Positions 54,330-64,000 of a stretch of 64,000 nt of DNA are shown here, one piece after another. The notes beneath the pieces were generated by a model. It made no database searches, had not been told where the DNA came from, and worked only from the letters and a program-made list of their open reading frames with translations. The stretch's first letter is position 1. Each line of letters opens with the position of its first letter. The stretch comes from Myotis daubentonii (lineage: Eukaryota > Chordata > Mammalia > Chiroptera > Vespertilionidae): NCBI RefSeq assembly GCF_963259705.1, contig NC_081846.1, positions 87,060,641-87,124,640 on the forward strand, given 5' to 3'. The translations under genes were made by a program, and so were the position numbers.

Positions 54330-56721
54330 CTAGTGGCCTGGTGCACGAAATTCATGCACATTGAAAGGGAAATAATTAAAGGAACGTAATTTGGACTCAC
54401 TATCTGATTTCAATAATATGTGAGCATGAGGCAGTCTGCGTTTCTGAAATTCAATGACATGAATTTTAGCTATTACTTTGCCAAATAAATGGAATTTTCA
54501 GATATCATTTAAAAGAGCATTCAGCTTAATATTAAAAATTCTGGCTACCAAGTCAGGTCTATTTTCACCTTTTTTGCCAGTGTTGTAAATTGTTTGCAAT
54601 ATCTGCCCATTTGAGGTTGCATGTCATGGTTATGAATAAATTGGGCTTGCCATACTTCGTTACAATTACCATAGCATCCTGATATCACTGCGGCATATTT
54701 CTGAGACTACCCTCAGGAGATGATGGAAGTATTATCATTTTACCAATTGTCACATTGTCATTTTCAGATCTAGATTTGAGATAATCCATCAAACCACTAT
54801 ATTTTTCAGCTCTCAACTTAGATTGGTTTGCTTTGATGAAATTTATCCAATTGGCCTTCATTTTTAAATATGAATCCACAATAAACTGTTGAGTTAATTT
54901 TCCTGCATTTAAAATAGGATTGAATGTGTCCCGCACAGAGAGATGAACTCCATAATACTGCATTTGTGTGACTCGTATCCTTACATTTTGTCTAGTATTA
55001 TTGTTGATTACACTGTTGTCTCTGAGTCTTAATGCAATATCTGTTCCCCAGCCTTTTTCACCATGTGGAAAAGAATAGGATATGTCATTGCATCTAATGT
55101 AGGAAACAGGATATTGATTTGTTTCATTTTAGTGGCATTTGGATTATTGGGCTCTGGTTTACAATGAATGAGCAAGACCCTTTCAAAAGAAGGTTCTCCA
55201 TCTTCGTTTCTGAATATGACAGCAACCTCAGTTACACGGGGAGAATTATATCTACCTGGGTCACTGTTACAATCGTATTTAATCGCCATTGTTACTTCTG
55301 TGGGAGCAATACCTTTCGCTGCTGCTTCAGATTGGGCTTCCTTTTCTACCTCATGTAGCATCTTGTACGATTTTGTTAATTCATTGATTTCATGCATGAG
55401 GTTGTTAATGTTGATCATGAGTCTTTCTGAGCAGCCCTGGTTTTCTGGAATTGCTAATCTTTTACTTGTAGCTTCAGCTGTATCCAAAATATAGAGTTGA
55501 GCAAACTTCCAAGAAACACCATCCGAAGGATGTGAAGTTCCAGTTTGGTGATAAACTTGTCTATGTATTCTAAAACAGTATGGCCCATATCCTGATGGCG
55601 ATGCAATATTTGCACCCATGGAAGCAAAAGCAAAGGAACTATTTATGGAAAGAATATTTTCCATGAAATTTTTACTGTCAGAATCTTCGTTTGTCATTAA
55701 TCTTTTTAAATATGCCGGGTAATCTGGAAAATGTATATCATTTGGACAGTCTTTCCCTTTGCTACAACATCAAGTAAATTTCCCATCGGATGGTTTTTCA
55801 TCAGAGAAATTTAGTGACAGGCAAAATTCACATCGAAAAGTCATTCCACCACAACTATGTTCGAGGATTGCATCCTCATGTACTCCATTTTCGCTGAGAA
55901 GGCAGTTCCTACCAGTATTGGTAGTACTTGTTGATGACTGTTCTCTAGACATATTCTTTCGTCGCCACCGCCTTCTTTCAACTTCAAAGGCACGTTGGTC
56001 TTTAGACATTTTCTGTTGATGATGCTGGTGTTTTTTGGCATCAGAGCAACGTTTTTCCAGTAGCTGGTGCTCAGATACATCCTGTCACAGGCGCTGCCTT
56101 CTTTCACGATCAGACGCACGCTGGTCTGCAGACATTTTCTGTCGATAACGCCGGCATCTTTCAGCTGCAGAGCTACGTTGTATCAATAGTTGTTCTTTAG
56201 ACAGAGTCCCACCTCTCTACTGTCACGATCTGAGATGCAGGTGAATAAGAGTCCTGGCTGTGAGGCCGCTGAGAGCTGTCTGACACAATGGCTGACTCTG
56301 TGGGGGTGGGACTTCCTCCTCCCTGCTGTCAGTTTCTACAGCTGTGATGAGGAAGCTGGGGTGATAGAGGGAGCCACGCCCTCCAAGCCGCCCTCTCTCT
56401 CACTCTGCTCTATGTCCCGAGGCCTCCTGCTCTATCAAGTCCTCCAAACCTCCCGCTCTCCGCCCGCTCTCCCGCTCTGCTCTCTGCCGGCGAAGTTCCT
56501 AGGAGCCCGCGGGCGTAGCTTGGCACAGCTGGCCTCACCTCCCGGGGCCGGCAATGGTCCTGGGAGCCAAGGGCCGCCGTTGCCTCCCAGGGCACTTGAC
56601 ACCTGCATATGCAAATTAACTGACCATCTTTGGCAGGTTGATTTGCATACTCACTCCTGATTGGCTGGTGAGTGTAGCGAAGGGATGGTCAATTTACATG
56701 TTTCTATTTTATTATGTAAGA
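54330..56721 (-). mobile_element. internally deleted Helitron (HeliBat type), 2,392 bp
   Basis: On the minus strand it starts TCTTACATAATAAAATAGAA at 56,721, preceded by A, and ends GTGCATGAATTTCGTGCACC then AGGCCACTAG at 54,330, with the terminal palindrome. The host L1 runs from 'gcttttacacctttataaaaaaat' at 54,329 to 'tctcttttccaaataaatgtggg' at 56,722, so both borders are confirmed. The base after CTAG on the minus strand is A rather than the usual T. It carries about 0.5 kb of leader, a damaged Rep reading frame and 89 bp of 3' tail. It lacks a helicase, so it cannot move by itself. Confidence 0.96.
54420..56204 (-). pseudogene. Helitron Rep-helicase, N-terminal part, broken and truncated
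   Basis: Helitron proteins join a Rep (HUH) nuclease to a SF1 helicase for rolling-circle transposition. Here the N-terminal part has an Arg-rich stretch of repeated units (R-R-x-R-x-K/N-M-S) at about 55,930-56,200, then a Cys-containing segment (GG-M-x-x-C-x-x-C, then CCSKGKDC) at about 55,745-55,860. Next comes a long open part with the Helitron-like N-terminal domain at 55,029-55,697, including SGYGPYCFRIHRQVYHQTG. The second open part is at 54,685-54,963 (LTQQFIVDSY...KYSGLMDYL...KMIILPSS). The last recognisable motif, LPHAH at 54,420-54,434, is the HUH histidine motif. Damage: TGA at 56,085-56,087, 55,770-55,772 and 54,685-54,687, a frameshift near 55,075, and more shifts below 54,620. 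The rest of Rep and the whole helicase are deleted. The start codon position seems to read CTG (56,204-56,202). Confidence 0.93.
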
Positions 56722-58109
56722 TTCTCTTTTCCAAATAAATGTGGGCCTACTTCTGGGACTTTGTATTTTGTTCCTTTGATGTATTTGTCTGCGTTGACAC
56801 CAACACCATACTTTCTTGGTTACTGAGCTTTATAATAAGTCTTGAAATCAGGTAGTGTTAGATCTCCAACTTTGTTCTTTTTTTAAAGTTGCTTTGACTA
56901 TTTTAATCCTTTGAATTTTCATATGATTTTATACTCAGTTTGAAAATTTTTTCAAAAACCTTAAAGATTTTGATTGAGATTGTCATGTATTTAGATAAAT
57001 TTAGAGAATTGACACCTTAATAAAATTGAGTACTTTAATCCACAAAGTATTTAAATTCTCTCAGCAGTGTTTTAGTTTTTAGTGTACAGGTATTGTATAT
57101 ATTTTTCAGATTTATCCTGAAATATTTTATGCTTTTTGAAGCTATTATAAGTGGTAGTTTAAAATTTCAATCTGCTAGTATTAAGAATATAATTGATTTT
57201 TGTGTATTGTTCTTATATTCTATTTTGTAAATTTGATTGGATTTTGTATGTAAATATTCACATCATCTGAGAATAAAGACAGTTTCTTTTCTTTTTTTAC
57301 AATTTGGGTGTCTTATTTACTTACTTGGCCTTGTTTTACTGGCTGTAGAGCAGACATCCTTGTCTTGTTCTTGATGTCAGATATGGTAATATGATGAATC
57401 ACACTGATTGGCTTTCAAAGGTTAAACCAAATCCTCCAGTTTTACTTTATGTTTTTGAAGTTCTGACATTAGCTTCTTGATGAACTCCCTCCTAAATGAC
57501 TCTCAGGTAATCATCTTTGTTCTGGTTACTTTTAACATTTTCTTTACATTTGCAGTTTTCATCAAATTTAGAACATTCTTAGCCATTATTTCTTCTTTCC
57601 ACCTCTCTTCCCCATTTCTCCTTTGGGGACTCCAATTACACGTATATTAGTCAGTTTGAAGTTGTACCACATCTTCCATGTTCTTTTCTTTTCTCCTGTA
57701 ATTTTCCCCTCTGTTTTTTTCTTTTTTTATATTGAATACTTCCTATTACTATTTCTTCAAGTTCATGAATCTTTTCTCTACATTGACTCATCTGCTACTA
57801 ATCCCATCCATTGTGTTTTACATTTCCAGAAGTTTGATTGGGTCTTTTTATATCTTCTGTGTCTCCATTTAATTGTTGAACATTTGGAATATAATAATAA
57901 AAAATGTTTTAAGGCTCTTGTCTGTAAATTCTAACATCTATGTCAGCTCTGGCCCACTTTGATTAATTTCCTCATTATGGGTTGTATTTTCCTGCCCTCC
58001 GCCCGCCCCCCTTTCTGCATGCCTGATAATCTTTGATGGATGCTAGACATTGTAAATTTTGTCTTATTGGGTGTTGACTATTTTTTATTTTCTATAAATA
58101 TTCTTTTTT

Positions 58110-58312
58110 TAAAAAAGATTTTAAAATTAATTGTTAGAGAGGAAGGGAGAGGGGGAGAGAAATATCCATCTGTGCGATCCACTGCCTCCTGCACACCTCT
58201 TACTGGGGATGGAGTCCCCAACCCAGGCCATGTTCTGACCCAGAACTAACTGGCAACCTTTCTGTGGAAGGGATGACATCCAACCCACTGAGCCACACTG
58301 GCCAAAGCCCTT
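58110..58312 (-). mobile_element. Ves SINE, minus strand, in L1
   Basis: Reversed landmarks: T/A-rich tail, GAGAGGAAGGGAGAGGGGGA, CACTGCCTCCTGCACACCTC, TACTGGGGATGGAGTCCCCA, CCAACCCACTGAGCCACACT, GGCCAAAGCCC. An imperfect duplication of AAATATTCTT / AACTATTCTT flanks it. Confidence 0.9.
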
Positions 58313-58960
58313 TAACTATTCTTGACCTTTCTCTGTGACATGGCTGATTTACTGGGAACATTTAATCTTGCCATTAAGATTAGCTAGATGGGCCCAGAGC
58401 TCAGGGCTAATTATTTCTTGCTATTGAGGCAAAATCCTAGAGTTCCCTACCCAATGCCCTGTGACTTCTGGGGCTCTCCAGCCAGGCTGGCTAGAATAGG
58501 CACTGGCCCTGGGTGCCCTGGGCACCGTCTCTCAGCCCTTCGGCTGGCTCTTCCCTGGCCCCTGGGCAAGTGCAGATGCTGACCACACTGCAGGATTCCA
58601 GGGAGACCTCGCAGATCTCCGCTCTGTCTCAGCTCAGCTCTCTCTGGCACTCGGTCATGCACACTCTAGCTGCCCTGGCCTCCCCGGACTTCTGCTTTAT
58701 CTCCTCAGGTCACGGAATCTACCAGGTTCTGGAAGGTCCCCCTCCTTGCCTTGCAGCCTAGGGCATTCTGGGACTTGTTTCTGTCTCCCAGGGACCACTG
58801 TCTGTTTGTTGCCTGATGTTCAGTGTCTTGAAAACCATTGTTTGCGATTTTTTGTCTGGTTATTTAGTGGTTTCAGGTGGGAAGCTGTCCCTATTACTCC
58901 ATCTTGGCTGGAAGCAGAAAGCTTGATTTGAGTTTTTCTCCCTAGAGAGACTTTTCCCGT

Positions 58961-61249
58961 TTTAAATGGTGAAGAGAAGCCACAGCAGCTTGTCCGTACC
59001 CTCCGGTGCTCTGACCGACAGGAAAGTCTGGCTTGTCCGGGGATCCTGGGGACGGGCCTGGTGCTGAGCGAGGCAGCGGCACCTCACCAGTTGCGCCAGT
59101 GGCGGGTCCCACCTGTTGGGAGCTCGGCCTCTGAGGACATCTGTGTGGGCCGGAGGTTTGGGTTTCACTTCTAGCACCACACACGCTCTCGGCAGCTCGT
59201 CCAAGCGCTGTGTGTACAGCTGAGCGTGGGAGCCGCGTCCGGGCAGAGAGCCCCAGAGTGCTTGGGCTTGCCAGCAGAGGCACTCAGTCAAGATGCTGTC
59301 ATGGGGAGAAAGGGGGGAGCGGAAGTGGGAAGGGCCCGCTGTGAGTCGCGGGGCTGGGAGGCTGGCTGTGGGGCCCAGGCTTTGTCTCACCCTGCGGTGA
59401 TGGAGTGCTGGTTCCCAGGCCCAGATGTTTGGCCTGGGCCTCTGGCCTGTCTGTGCGCTCAGGAGATGGGAAGCTGGGGCTCGGCCCAGGCCCAGGCCCC
59501 CCGTGCCGTCCGAGCTCTGCTGAGGCAGTGGAAAATATCTGCTGGGCCTGCAGCCTTGGGCAGGGTGGCTGGAGAGGCCGTAAATCACCCGCCGGCGGGG
59601 CGGGGGGAGCGCCTCTGCTCTCCGTGGTTGGGGAGAGAGCCGTGACAGGCCGGGGGAGCCCACGGTCCAAAGGCCGGGCCGGCCACGTTGGAGCCAGAAA
59701 TCCTGACTCCAAACTGGGAACATTTAATCTTGGAGAGGCCGAGTGGGGGCCAGTGGCCTTAGCATCCGGTCCTCTCCTCGGACACAAGTGACGGGGGCCA
59801 CTCAGCCGCCGCCAAGCCTGGGCACCACGGCCTGCCCTCCTCTAGAGCAAGTGGGAGACGGGGCACAGCGCCCGCGGCCGGGCCCTCCCTGTGCCGGATT
59901 TGTCGTGACTCCTTGTCCCGACCCCACAGCCGGTCGCCCTGTGTCCACAGAGGGCCCCTGTGCGAGGCCACATGGCTGTGCACCCTGTGCGATCTCCATG
60001 GCGCCCTGGGACAAGGGAGGGGGTTCAGGAGTCAGGGCTGCCCTCACGGTCCTCGGTGGCACTCCTCCCCGACGTCCCATCCGCCTGGGAGGGGCAGGCG
60101 AGACATGCTCGCTGTGCAGCTTGGAGCAAGGCCTTTGCCCCCAGGCCCTTCGCTGCTGCATCTGTCGAGAGAAGGGGATTTGCTGGACTGGCCCAGGGCT
60201 CAGGGCGACCCTAAGCCAGGCGGGGCCTTGAGGTGGGCTCTGAAGGGGGCCTGAGCCTCTCAGAGGTCACCTGACCGAGCCTTTGAGAAGATGCCTAGAA
60301 GTCTGAACCGTCCAAGGATCGAAGGGGCAAGCCTCCGGGAAAGCGAGGCGGGTGCACCCTCTCCTTGGGGCCCGAGGTGACCGAGGGAGGAGGTGGTGGA
60401 GGGTTCGGGGGACGTGTCTGCTTCGCACTGTGCGAGGAGGCCTGTCTCCCGCTTTCTCTAGGGCGGTGACGCATTTAATCATCACCTGAGCTCCTTGGGG
60501 CTGCTGGCTGGGCAGGGTCCCTCCCCCAGGCCTCTGCTGGCTCTGGGCCCACAGCAGTCAGCCTTTCCTTCTCCGTGGTTTCTCAGACCTCACCCCTGTC
60601 TCTTTTCACCCTGTTCTCACATGCCCTGGTTCTGTTTGCCTCTTTTCAAAAGTCAAAACAAAACTGCCGTCATGTTTCCCGGTCCTGCTGGCACCCGGCC
60701 TTCGGTGCCTCTGCGGCAGGCACACTTCCCTCCTCAGAGCCGAGGGGAGCCTGGCCCTGAGTGCCCGCGGTCCAGCCCTGCCGGGCGCTGGGAAGCCTGG
60801 CATTGAGACCCGTCTGCCCGGAGCACGGGCAGGGGTGGAGGGCCGGCCTAGACTGGGCGCGCTTCCGTTCTGATGCAGCCATTACCGGTCTAGACATTTC
60901 TTCCCATCCCATTGCTGGCTTGTATCTTAGTATAATTGGTTTTTCAAAATGAAGGAGAGTGGGGTGGCACGAGAAGGGCAGGTGGCCCAGGAGACGTCAC
61001 CAGTTCCTTCCAGACTGGAAACTGGCGATGGGAAAGCTGTCGGAGTGGCCGGGGTGGGAGAACGTCATCGAGGGGAGATGAGTGGAGAGAAGAACCAGGG
61101 AGACAGCCATGGGCGTCCCGTGGGGACCAGGATGCCCTCATGGGGGAGCATTTTATCCCCTGGCCACACTGCCCCACCCAGGGCAGTCTCCCGCCCCTCT
61201 CTTTTCTCCCTCCTTAGATTGGCTATAGCCAGGGCAAGAGGAGGTTGCC
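58961..61249. other. unique GC-rich sequence, no gene seen
   Basis: About 2.3 kb with no repeat recognised. Opposing open frames are long (253 codons minus at 58,962-59,723, 162 plus at 59,743-60,231) but have no domain and occur on both strands. This is typical of CpG- or GC-rich non-coding DNA. A 20-bp exact repeat of L1-resident sequence is at 59,713-59,732. Confidence 0.35.
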
Positions 61250-61440
61250 CTTGGAACCCCAAGGCAGAGGGGTGTGGGGTGGGGGTGGGTGGGGTGGAGC
61301 AGAGGGGTGTGAGAGGGTGGGTTGGAGCAGAGGGGTGTGGGGTGGGTGTGGGTGGGGTGGAGCAGAGGGGTGTGGGGTGGGGGTGGGTGGGGTGGAGCAG
61401 AGGGGTGTGTGGGGGGGTGGGTGGAGCAGAGGGGTGAGAG
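61250..61440. repeat. G-rich minisatellite, about 35-bp unit
   Basis: Five imperfect copies of GCAGAGGGGTGTGGGGTGGG then GGTGGGTGGGGTGGA. Almost every copy has four or more G-runs of three or longer, so the plus strand is G-quadruplex prone. Confidence 0.92.
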
Positions 61441-61854
61441 CGCTTGCTTCTCCCTTGCCCCTGGCCCCCTGTCTCCCCTGCTGCCTGTGCTCCTTTCCTC
61501 AACTCTCCGCAGCGACAGCACCACTGAGGGCCAGGTCCGCTGGTTTTCAGCCCCACATCTGCCTTCCCTGGGTCGTGTCCCCACCTTGCGGAGGGCTGTC
61601 TGCCCGGTGACCGGAGCCTGTGCAGCGGTCAGCCCCCCTTCTCACCAGCGATGTCTCTACGGAACCCGGGTGGCCTTTCGGGTGGGGCCACTGCCTGTGG
61701 GGCCTGGGGAGGGTTAAGGACAGTCTGTAATACAGTCAGCCCGACGCCTGCTCTGTGGGGTGTTCCTCCTCCTTCAGCCACATCAGAGGTGACATGTACA
61801 TGTTGGGCAGGGGGTGGAATGAGGGGAGCACCTGGCGCCTGCCCCTGCTGGGAG

Positions 61855-62180
61855 CCACCGTGGCCTGTCCCTGTCCCTGTGGCCTGTCCCTGTCCCTGTG
61901 GCCTGTCCCTGTCCCTGTCCCTGTTCAGAGCCACCGTGGCCTATCCCTGTCCCTGCTCAGAGCCACCGTGGCCTGTCCCTGTCCCTGCTCCTGCTCAGAG
62001 CCACTGTGGCCTGTCCCTGTGGCCTGTCCCTGTGGCCTGTCCCTGTCCCTGTCCCTGCTCAGAGCCACCATGGCCTGTCCCTGTCCCTGCTCAGAGCCAC
62101 CATGGCCTGTCCCTGTCCCTGTCCCTGCTCAGAGCCACCATGGCCTGTCCCTGTCCCTGTCCCTGCTCAGAGCCACCGTG

Positions 62181-62216
<36 letters not shown>

Positions 62217-62440
62217 TCAGAGCCACCGTGGCCTGTCCCTGTCCCTGTCCCTGTCCCTGCTCAGAGCCACCGTGGCCTGTCCCTGTCCCTGTCCCTGTCC
62301 CTGCTCAGAGCCACCGTGGCCTGTCCCTGTCCCTGTCCCTGTCCCTGCTCAGAGCCACCGTGGCCTGTCCCTGTCCCTGTCCCTGTCCCTGCTCAGAGCC
62401 ACCGTGGCCTGTTCCTGTCCCTGTCCCTGCTCGGAGCACA
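61855..62440. repeat. minisatellite with nested CCCTGT hexamers
   Basis: About 12 units each beginning CAGAGCCACCGTGGCCTGTC and followed by one to five CCCTGT hexamers, then CCCTGCT. Unit length varies from about 33 to 50 bp only through the number of hexamers. The 250-340-codon open frames (Pro-Val/Cys-Pro/Leu-Ser repeats) across it are artefacts. Confidence 0.95.
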
Positions 62441-63117
62441 GTGGAGAGGTCTGTGTGTTACCATGGCCTGCCCCTTCCCCCCCTCCCCCACCACTGGTAC
62501 CAGAAAGCTGTCACTTCAACCCAGGGTTCTTCCCTCCTTCCCTGGAGCCCTGGTTCCCTGTGCCCAGGTCTGGACTGTGGTCCCCATCATTGGCCAGGCC
62601 AGTGGTCCGTCTTGTGCTGGGACCCTGCTATTTATTCTAAAACTTGGGGCTTTTAGGTATCAACGTTCCTGCCTTTTTTGTCTTTGGAGTCCAGGTGGGG
62701 CCTTGGAGAAAGGCCATGGCTGGAGTCTTTGCTGTTTCCTCCGCGGTCGGCACCCGTCGCCCCTCTCTCTGGCCACCTGACCGGGCGCCGCTCTGCAGAA
62801 GGAGGCCCAGGAAGGCACCGGGGCAGGGCCAGGAGCAGCCCTCTGCCTCCCAGGGCCGCGGCCTTCCCTGGACGAGGCTCCGGGGGTCCCGCGCAGAGGA
62901 CTGCCTTCTTGGTGTGCGGCTTGGGCGGGAGCTGGGTGGGCGCTCAGTGGAAGGCGTGATTGCTGGGGTGCCCCTGCTGGGCCGGAGAGCCCCCCCTAGC
63001 CTGGCCGCATATCCTCACTCAGCCAGGGAGCGCGGCGGCTTCCGGAGGGGCAAACTAGAGATTTAGGCGAAGTCCGAGTAAGGCAGGCGCCGTGTCCTTT
63101 CCCACCAGCGCAGCTGC
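62441..63117. other. unique GC-rich sequence between minisatellites
   Basis: No repeat or exon recognised. CpG density rises at about 62,740-63,060. Confidence 0.35.
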
Positions 63118-63475
63118 TGCCGTGGCGCAGGGAGTCAGGTGGGCACGGGCCCCCACGCTGCTGGAGGCACAGGGAGTCAGGTGGGCACGGGCCCCCACGC
63201 TGCTGGAGGTGCAGGGAGTCAGGTGGGCACAGTGGCCCCCACGCTGCTGGAGGCGCAGGGAGTCAGGTGGGCACGGGCCCCCACGCTGCTGGAGGCGCAG
63301 GGAGTCAGGTGGGCACGGGCCCCATGCTGCTGGAGGTGCAGGGAGTCAGGTGGACACAGTGGCCCCCACGCTGCTGGAGGTGCAGGGAGTCAGGTGGGCA
63401 CGGGCCCCCACGCTGCTGGAGGCGCAGGGAGTCAGGTGGGCACAGTGGCCCCCACGCTGCTGGAGGCGCAGGAGC
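63118..63475. repeat. 41-45-bp minisatellite, 8 copies
   Basis: GGGAGTCAGGTGGGCACGGG, then CCCCCACGCTGCTGGAGGCGCA. Copies start at about 63,129, 63,172, 63,213, 63,257, 63,300, 63,340, 63,384 and 63,427. Two alternating variants (CACGGGCCCCC and CACAGTGGCCCCC) differ by 2 bp. Confidence 0.95.
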
Positions 63476-64000
63476 CAGTGTCACCTGTGCCCAGGGCCCG
63501 ACTGACAGTGGGAGCTGAGGCTGGTGGCAGCCACGGCCCCTCAGGAGGGCTTCTGGGCCCGGAGCTCCACACGGGGTGGGGGGCATGTCTCACCCCTCAG
63601 GAGGGCTTCTGGGGCTGGGAGTTCGGGTGGGGGGGGGTCTCAACCCTCAGGAGGGCTTCTGGGCCCGGAGCTCCACGGATCTCGCCCACCCGGGAGCAGC
63701 ACCTGGCCGCCTTCTCACCGCTGTCTCAGCAGCTGGCTGCAGTGCCTCCTCCTGCTCGGGCTCCTTAGCGATGGAAAACAAGGTTCCTGTCCCCACAGCT
63801 TCCAGGACATCAGCTGGGATTTGAACCCAGACCCGCAGCCGCCAGGGGCCTTGTTCCTCCGCTGCTCCCTGGTCTGCAGCTGAGTGACAGGTGGGACCGG
63901 GAGTCACACCTGGTGGAGAGCGTGTCCGCAGGGACAGACCCAGCTGTCCTCTCCACCTGCCTCCCGTTCCTTCCCTCTCTGTCTCCATCATCCAATGAGT
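63476..64000. other. unique sequence with short GGAGGGCTTCTGGG repeats and a MIR scrap
   Basis: CCTCAGGAGGGCTTCTGGG occurs three times between 63,538 and 63,662. A MIR-like end, 'cagctgggatttgaacccagacccgcag', is at about 63,812-63,840. No exon recognised. Confidence 0.45.

Larger units (their letters stand above)
52790..58960 (-). mobile_element. long L1 (L1M type), antisense, with nested insertions
   Basis: Read in reverse, the order of L1 landmarks is kept. The 3' UTR is at 52,790-53,000 ('gaacatctccatcatccccagaagtt'). The ORF2 C-terminal part and reverse transcriptase region run to about 57,380. Text like older L1 5' parts continues to about 58,130. The 5' end 'ttcaggtgggaagctgtccctattactccatcttggctgg' is at about 58,865-58,915. 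The composition change near 57,380-57,430 may be a junction between two L1 pieces. No frame is intact. Helitrons (53,701 and 54,330) and a Ves (58,110) interrupt it. Confidence 0.85.

Noticed and set aside
54685..56204. A functional host gene made from the Helitron
   Set aside because: Three TGA codons, a frameshift and loss of the second half of Rep and the helicase make an intact product impossible. I kept only the pseudogene call.
58962..59723. 253-codon minus-strand frame as a gene
   Set aside because: Pro/Ser/Arg-rich, overlapping plus-strand frames, no domain, no splice context.
61651..62780. Open frames of 250-341 codons on the plus strand
   Set aside because: They run through a CCCTGT-rich minisatellite in all three frames and encode Pro-Val, Cys-Pro and Leu-Ser repeats. 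There is no domain outside the array.

Overview
This window is vertebrate nuclear DNA and fits a vespertilionid bat. Three independent repeat signatures point there. First, at least eleven copies of a tRNA-derived SINE with the Ves architecture are present (tRNA-like head, GGTTCGATTCC-type B box, CT-rich middle, AATCAATAAAAA tail). Second, there are Helitron rolling-circle transposons of the HeliBat type. Third, there are short hAT and mariner MITEs of kinds known from bats with recent DNA-transposon activity. No bacterial gene, operon, rRNA, tRNA gene or CRISPR array is visible. I found no intact protein-coding gene: almost every long open frame is either a stop-poor GC-rich or minisatellite artefact or part of a transposon.

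Layout. 1-8.2 kb: GC-rich, with minisatellites of 22, 58 and 31 bp, a GGGA tract, old L1 3' ends and two Ves SINEs. 8.8-10.2 kb: an L1 3' end, two Ves copies, an (AT)n run and a mariner-like MITE. 10.2-16.8 kb: mostly unique, with a MER5A-like MITE, a solo LTR and MIR/L2 scraps. 16.8-17.7 kb: a 46-bp minisatellite. 18.9-20.15 kb: an antisense L1 with a Ves insertion. 21-30 kb: a Ves foldback, a hAT MITE, single Ves copies and L1 3' ends. 31-34.4 kb: an old LTR, a tandem pair of non-autonomous Helitrons, and an antisense L1 split by a solo LTR and a Ves. 35.5-37.7 kb: MLT1-like and MIR relics. 38.0-40.3 kb: a strong CpG island with splice-donor candidates, the best evidence for a gene promoter; the gene is not identifiable. 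40.3-48.6 kb: mainly unique, intron-like DNA with candidate conserved non-coding blocks and simple repeats. 48.6-50.9 kb: two hAT MITEs (one SPIN/URR1-like) and a MER5A relic. 52.8-58.96 kb: a long antisense L1 split by two Helitrons and a Ves SINE. 59-64 kb: GC-rich unique DNA with three minisatellites.

The most informative object is the 2.39-kb Helitron at 54,330-56,721 on the minus strand. It keeps both ends and a long, lightly decayed N-terminal part of the Rep-helicase. It breaks off just after the histidine motif of the Rep nuclease, so the second half of the nuclease and the whole helicase are gone. Its L1 flanks read straight through, which fixes its ends. The elements do not work together as a pathway; the window records successive insertions (L1, then LTR and DNA transposons, Helitrons and Ves).
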